From NCBI GenBank assembly GCA_022385805.1, contig MU277689.1, forward strand, positions 186,001-250,000: a DNA stretch of 64,000 bases, given 5' to 3'. Within the stretch, counting starts at the first letter, position 1. Every line of letters begins with the position of its first letter. This document shows, in pieces, positions 58,401 through 64,000 of this stretch. Both the position numbers and the translations under genes were made by a program. The DNA comes from Pilatotrama ljubarskyi (Eukaryota; Basidiomycota; Agaricomycetes; Polyporales; Polyporaceae). The notes beneath the pieces are model-generated. The model made no database searches. It saw nothing but the letters and a program-made list of their open reading frames with translations, and was not told where the DNA came from.

Positions 58401-60973
58401 CCGGAACGCGTCGAGGTACCCGTCCGGAACCTTCTTCTTGCCCTCCAGGCGCAGCGCGCTCAGCATGTTCTCCACGGTCTTGTGCTTCCGGAGGAGCGTC
58501 CACGCTGTCTTCAACCCTATCCCGGGTATGCTCGGGAGGTAGTCACACCCGCTCAATATCGCCATCGTCCGGAACTGCGCGTCTGACCAACCGACCAGCG
58601 ACAGCCCGCCGACGGAGGTCGACGCGACGGACGCAAAATCCGCCCGCGAGATGCAAGTGACGGTGGCCGCGGCGGTGTCGAGCTTGAAGAGGACCTTCTT
58701 GCAGCCGAACACGAGCAGGTCCGAGTCCTCGGTGATGATGCCGTCGACGAGGCCGACGCGCTCGAGGTACGCGAGCTGCGCGTCTGCTTCGTACGGCGCA
58801 ACCACGTACGGCACGCCTTCTGCTCGCAGAGCCTGTCACAGAGACACGAACCGCATCCGTCAGCGCACGTTTGCGTCCATCTCTCGCAAGCAACACCGCA
58901 AACCCGCAACACCAGTTCCAATCCCAAGTCCGCACCAGGAGCACTGGCACCCCGCCGACACCGAAGGAAGCAGAGGCGACAGCTGACAGCGCCGGTGCCA
59001 TGCATAGCCCGAAGGAAGCAAGACAAAGTTCCAGCTCAGGCAGAAGCCCGAGACCGAATTAAATCCTCGGCGTACCTTGATGAGCTGATATGCCATTTGC
59101 GGCGTCACGTCCACGCACTTGACATAATACTCGCGCGCCTGGGAGTGCTTGCCCTGCGCGGCGAGCGCGTTCGCGCGCGCGAGGTTCTCCTCGCGCCGCT
59201 GCTTGCGCTCGGACTCGGTCCCCTGCTTGGCCGGGAGCGGCCCGCCGTCGAAGACGAGGTACGGCTCGATGCCGTGGTGGCGCAGCAGCCGCACCCGGTG
59301 CATCGCGTAGTCGACATATCTAGAACAGAATGCGAAGCGTTCCGTCAGCTTCTCTGCACCCTGCCCTCCGAAATTACAATGGATAGATGGATGGATAGAG
59401 AGACATTGAGTACGACGCAGAGAGGTTGACATTTAGGAGATGCACGGAAAGGACGACGCCACGGGAGATTATCCGTGGTTCACCCGTACCGTAGGGTTGT
59501 ATGTGTGCGCAAACTGTATGCACAAGGTGCAGCCGCCGGCCGGGTACTGCCCCCACGAGGGCAGAAGGCATGCTGGGGCGAGTAGCGAACGCCTTCACGC
59601 CCATTTTACGTACTGATGATGGGGGGATGACCCGTCGATCATACGTACTACAAGGTTCTGCAAGGCCCAACAAGTTGGCCTTCTCCACAAGTCAAGAAGG
59701 TACACCAGCCGAGCATTCAGTCCCGTAGCAGGAAATCGGACGCGCCAATGTAGGCTAGCTCCGTCCTAGCAGCATTTCAGCCACAAGACGCGCGTCTGCG
59801 GGCGATCCAGATGATACTGGCAATGTCCAGGCTAGAAGGCATTGCGTTCGTCTCCGCAATGAAAGAAAAATTTTCGTAGAAGAGAAGCTGTGGCGCAGAC
59901 GATATATCAATCGGGCCGGTATGAGACTGCGAGAGGGCCGGTACGGCACGGTGTAGATATGTCTAGAAAGACGCAATCCAACTATTGCACACCGCCTCGC
60001 CGCACAACACGGCCGACACGCATGTACTGGACGTGTGGAGACGTCATAGTCGCAGCATGTGAACCCAAGAATCGCTGCCCCTCGTTGGGATGAGTGCAGC
60101 GTTGTCGCGAGAATACAGCGCGGAATCTTTGGCACGCTTCCCTAACGTACAGACGCAGTGCACGCGAGGACGTCATCGGATGCTGACCTCGCAAGCTCTA
60201 TCGTCGCCAACGGGCATCAAGTATAGACGTCCGTAAGCGGCATAGAGCAAACGAAGATGCGTCCGAGTTGGATTCACCGGGATTCCAAGTACTGCACGGA
60301 AAGTCGCGCATGCCATCCAGAAGTAAAAACTGCGACCCAGGTGACGCTCGTCCAAAGCAAGCATCATAGAACCAAGAAGCACCGGTGCCGATCACCAAGG
60401 GTCATATCTCTTGTCGTTCAGGTTGTGCGTCCCATTTTCCGTCCTCATGGCAGTCGCTACGCAGTACCCATCATGTCTGTACTGCTTCACGCCCCGACCA
60501 TCAGTGACAGAAAAGGTATGCACAACGTGGCGCTGCCGACGAAGAGTCCCTGCGTCTACGTTTCAGGTCACCGTGGGACATCGGCACCTAGGGGCCAGCA
60601 CGACATTTGGCGGATGACCTTGGTGGGCCTCATCCGCGTCCCCTGCGTGGCTGCAACATAGTGCTCGTACGTGGCATTGAGATGCGCCCACGGAAGGGAA
60701 GTAGGTGTATGGTAGCCGCTGGTCGCGAGTGCTGAAGACGAGGACGCTTTCCGAGCACGTACGAGTGCCAGTCCCGGCATATGGATAAAGAGTGCAGGTG
60801 GCAGTTACTCACTTGGTTGTCCTTTTGCCCGTAACTAGCTCCGGTGCGCATCCGTACGAGCCTCTGTGGAGCCACACATAGCCGTCGACAGCAAGGGTTT
60901 GGCCACGAAAATCGGAGAGATGTTTATTTGTCTGGATATCCTTGAGGAGAGGAAGGAGTCCGGAAATGCCCAT
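55418..60973 (-). CDS. EXO1: Exonuclease 1 (EXO1), XPG/Rad2 family
   Basis: Seven minus-strand exons: 60813-60973, 59076-59319, 58279-58832, 57855-58129, 56074-57734, 55540-55973 and 55418-55439, phase-consistent, 1116 residues. Exon 1 encodes MGISGLLPLLKDIQ and LAVDGYVWLHRG with catalytic Asp30. Exon 2 resumes at YVDYAMHRVRLLRHHGIEPY and gives Asp78 (LVFDGG). Exon 3 gives YEADAQ (Glu150, Asp152), TEDSDLL (Asp171, Asp173) and ILSGCDYLPSIPGIG, the helix-hairpin-helix. All metal ligands are kept, so the nuclease should be active. The long tail contains TSKFFQYQQ, which fits the Mlh1-interacting (MIP) box, Ser/Ala repeats, acidic blocks and a polyalanine run. EXO1 resects 5' ends in mismatch and double-strand-break repair. 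Intron 1 is 1493 nt. A frame continuing past 56074 would end at 56017, but splicing there recovers a coding-like final domain. Confidence 0.9.
55881..55902. repeat. 22 nt perfect palindrome inside the EXO1 polyalanine tract
   Basis: The coding strand switches from GCA codons to GCT codons in one alanine run, which makes the DNA self-complementary around AGCT. It can form a hairpin in single strands. The tract belongs to EXO1 exon 6. Confidence 0.8.
59320..60812 (-). other. Oversized intron 1 of EXO1 (1493 nt)
   Basis: Donor GTGAGT directly after the exon ending RTT-AA, and acceptor TTCTAG before the codon completing Lys54. A CTGAC branch site lies about 30 nt before the acceptor, as in the short introns. 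The interior has frames of up to 134 codons (60257-60661 plus), none with a motif. No terminal repeats or target duplication were found by eye. Confidence 0.7.
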
Positions 60974-63900
60974 AGTCACGCGTCAAGCTCGAGCTACTAG
61001 GCATAGGCAAGCATAAGTCGCGAGTAAGCACGCAGCAGAGACGTCGTGGTCGAGCACAAGAACGACGCGCCGTGCCGGAGGCGTCGCCTGCCTAAATGGG
61101 CGAGCCAAACAAACGCGTCGCGTCGCGTCACTCTGGCACAAACAAAGCGTCACAGCCAGTAACGCCCATTCGAGGCCAATGAGCGCTCGAATTCATAGCA
61201 AGTTGCTTCCTCCTCTCTTCCCCGACCTCAACGGGCTTTATCGTCGTCTTTGACCTGTCTCTGCTGTGGATGAAGTACCAGATAAGCTTGGCCAACGATT
61301 GCTCAGCAACTGTCAATCTTAGCGTCAACTTCGAAGATACAATCAGTGATCGTTACAGCAGTAGATTCGAGTACGTCGGGTCGAGCAGCCTTAGCTTGAC
61401 GGATCTGAGACGCGCCGAAACTCTACTTTCGAGACAGGGCTTCTGGCTTAGGCTAGAGCTCTAACCTCTATTTTGCGGACTTCATGGTCTATACAATGCT
61501 TTCACGCGGTATTTGTACCTCAGCGTGTAGATTAATATTGCAATCCAGACATTTGTGGGCAGCCTGAGCCACCAGTGGCTGATCCGCCGCCGTCACAATT
61601 CGCGCTGCCCCCACGAAGTGTATTCGCTGTGACAAACGTGAGCATGCAGGTTCCTCTCACTCACAATGTCCGGTCTCACCACCGTCCACTCCGAGTTGAC
61701 ACCCACCGGTGACTGTCACCAGCGTGGAACGTGACTGCCCACTGTGGATGCTTCGAAGGGTCACTAACGGCGCCGCACGAAGTACCAAACATCTGGTACA
61801 CCGTACCGACGGCAGATACACTGTTCACAATTCCCTCGCGTATTCCGTGCGACGGATCCACATTCTAACGCGCAGCCGACTGCGTAGCGACAGCTCCCAC
61901 GCCTCTTCATTCAATTAGCCACAGATACCCCCCACAGCCGTGGTCCGTCACTGTGCGAGCGCAATGAAATGCCCGTGCGCGGGATGTTCCCACTCGCCGG
62001 TGAACACACGCGCTCGAGGACGCCACTTCCTTATTGTCGTGGAAGCGATTTGCTCTTCCGTGGAACGTCGGGATCCCACGACCCACCTGTGGACCGCTGT
62101 GTAGGGCCGCGCGCGCGCGGCGGTCGCATACAAGCTCCAACAACTCGGGTCGACACACGCCTTGAGCGGGACGCAGTGATGTCCCGCCTGCGTTTGTCAT
62201 CCTCGTCTTCGAATATTCACACCCGGGACGCATATGCTGCGGGCCGATTACGTGGTGGTCTGGTAAAAAAACAGCGCGCAATAGGTACGCGGTCTTCTCG
62301 GTCATTGGCTTTCTCGGACTCGCGAAGTTTTTTTTTTCCGTTATCCTCACAGGGTGGAATATAGGTGGCGTCTCGCGCGACCCATCACTCCTTGTGAGGC
62401 CAGTTCCTGGTCCCTCGGCGTTAGGAGCTCACTACGGACACGTCGGCGGTCCTTCTCATTCCCCAGCGGGGCCCCGGATTTACCACCGTGTACTGCGCGT
62501 GCGGCGTGTAATCGCCCCAGGGGCACTCGCAGCCCAGTTGATTATATTATGGGACTGCGTGACTGCTCATACTGACGAGATGACGGTCCCAGTGAGTGGT
62601 CATATTCTTACTTGCAGTACCCTTCCGATAAGCGACAAACTGCTGACCGTTTGGACGGACCCTTCGTACGTCTAGGCTAATGACTTGTGCAACCCGGGTG
62701 GCTGACAATCATCCAGCTAGCGAGCACCAACCCTGAAAAACCAACAGTCCCGGAAGCCTACGGGCCAGTGTTCGACGTCATGGTGAAGTTACCTTGCCAG
62801 AGGGGTACGAGTACCTCCCATTGACAGCGCAGGTCGATGGCTACCAGCGAGCCAGCCGATCACGTACCTGTGGACAAAATGGGATACCAGCAAGGCTCCA
62901 AACCTGAACAGAAGGGATATGGCGGCCTCACTGCCGTCGGGCTGCCCGACAAGCAGGTCGAGGCTATATTGGCGACGGCACCCGGGATCCCCAAACACGC
63001 CGGCTACGACCTCGGTCGTGCGTCCCCAGGAAACAGGAACCATCTCCCCGTGGTGAGTACTTCGGCCAGAGAACTAAGGCTGTCAACTCTCACCGCGATG
63101 CTCACACCAAGCATCAGGCTGAGTCTGCTGCCATCGGGGCAAACCAGAAGTCGCCCCCGGCGACCTCGAAACTCCAAATTCGTACCTGCTTGCGGCGCCG
63201 TTTCACTCTGATACCTCGCCGCCTCATAATAGCATCCCGTATTAGTACCGAGAATGCGCAGAGGGCGGCGCTGGCGTCCCGCCGTCCCCGGAAGCGATTT
63301 AGGTGAGTCAGCGTGCGCATTGGATCAGGCTGGACCCACATCCTTTGACATCGTGCACGTTATGTTGCTCAGGCTTGGGATCTCGTATTGATGCTGATCT
63401 GCATGATGAAATATGTCAATGCGGTCAAGATCCGCTGGTGGTCTCCACCAGCCACAGGTCGATGTAACCAGTCGATGTCAGTGTCGGCTTCTGACTCGTA
63501 ATACTACTTCTGCTGCCACGGCCTGCCAGTGCCAACGTATGCCGCCGCTTCCTGAGGTGAGCATGTCTCGAACTGCCGTAACTTATCCAAGAGAATCTAA
63601 TACTGCCGGGGTCACATGCCAGCATTCAGCGTTGCAGTTCCCAGTGCCATGCCGTCTTGTCAGGGTCGAGTTTGTAACTGCCTTTGGCCGGAAAGCCCGC
63701 CGAGGATCGTCGATCATCACACCGTACCGGTGTGGCTGGCGCTGAAATGGTACGTTGGCCTCAGCAGCCACGGCGCGGACTGGGCGCATTACTGACTCCA
63801 TACCAACCAATAGAGGGATTGGGACGACGCCATCATGTCGACACCTTTCATCTGTAACAAGGCGCCCCGTAAGGTTTTGAGCGCTGTGGCAAGTCCAGGT

Positions 63901-64000
63901 TCGCGTCTGGAAGCCTTGTTGGGTAGATGGTATATGGCTTACTATCGTGTCTATGATCTCCGCGAAAAGAAATCCAACGGGCTAGGATCCGGAGAGCCTG
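60974..64000. other. Right-end 3 kb, largely without recognisable genes
   Basis: The first few hundred bases are the EXO1 promoter side. An 11-base T run lies near 62330. Reading frames of 60-150 codons are scattered on both strands without domains. One candidate exon is listed separately at 62837-63052. Confidence 0.4.
62837..63052 (+). CDS. Candidate first exon of an unknown protein
   Basis: 72 codons from an ATG in good context (TCGATGGCT) to a perfect donor GTGAGT. The residues look like real protein (VDKMGYQQGSKPEQKGYGGL, then LPDKQVEAILATAP) and lack stop-prone or low-complexity character. A possible continuation starts at 63117 after CATCAG and reads in phase for about 60 codons, but its composition is Arg-rich and less convincing. 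I do not recognise the family. It could be an orphan gene, a gene relic, or chance. Confidence 0.3.

Noticed and set aside
24671..61000. Possibility of a secondary-metabolite or defence gene cluster
   Set aside because: No synthase, transporter set, cytochrome P450 or NLR-type gene is present; the genes are unrelated housekeeping functions.

Overview
The window is genomic DNA of a filamentous basidiomycete, very probably an Agaricomycete (a polypore-like wood fungus would fit, but that is inference). Seen directly: GC-rich coding sequence, genes on both strands 0.2-1 kb apart, and many 50-65 nt GT-AG introns, often with CTGAC-like branch sites. Established family knowledge: a DUF7918 protein, a Crh-type GH16 and a GH79 relic suit this group. 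All gene models were built by hand from reading frames, splice signals and conservation. Nothing was searched or aligned by computer.

Layout. 1-12.6 kb is dense housekeeping: a PH-domain protein cut by the left edge, the PP1 catalytic subunit, an SDHAF2-type succinate dehydrogenase assembly factor, the DEAD-box helicase Dhh1, a DUF7918 protein, the Sec62 translocon subunit and mitoribosomal protein mL59. 12.6-16.2 kb is gene-poor and holds a 105 bp Tc1/mariner-like MITE. 16.2-32.4 kb has a conserved unknown protein, a decayed GH79 gene, a GT32 glycosyltransferase and a 2402-residue, 11-exon protein that resembles UNC80-type HEAT-repeat proteins. 32.8-42 kb has a GPI-anchored GH16 wall transglycosylase with a 1.07 kb intron, tRNA-Gly(GCC), phosphopantothenate-cysteine ligase, a small secreted protein and an epoxide hydrolase. 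44.3-61 kb is a genome-maintenance and housekeeping stretch: a three-RRM protein, a RAD51C-like protein with substituted Walker motifs, 5-formyl-THF cyclo-ligase, PIG-P, a C2H2 zinc-finger factor and exonuclease EXO1. 61-64 kb holds one weak candidate exon.

How the genes relate. This is not a biosynthetic cluster. Adjacent genes often share a short divergent promoter: SEC62/mL59, RRM/RAD51-like, cyclo-ligase/PIG-P. GH16, GT32, PIG-P (GPI anchors) and Sec62 all touch secretion or the wall, but their spacing suggests coincidence. The observations most worth a second look are the RAD51C-like protein with Glu and Asn at its two ATPase motif positions; EXO1, whose first exon with catalytic Asp30 lies 1.49 kb from the rest; the GH16 gene with a similar oversized intron; and the very large UNC80-like protein in a fungus.
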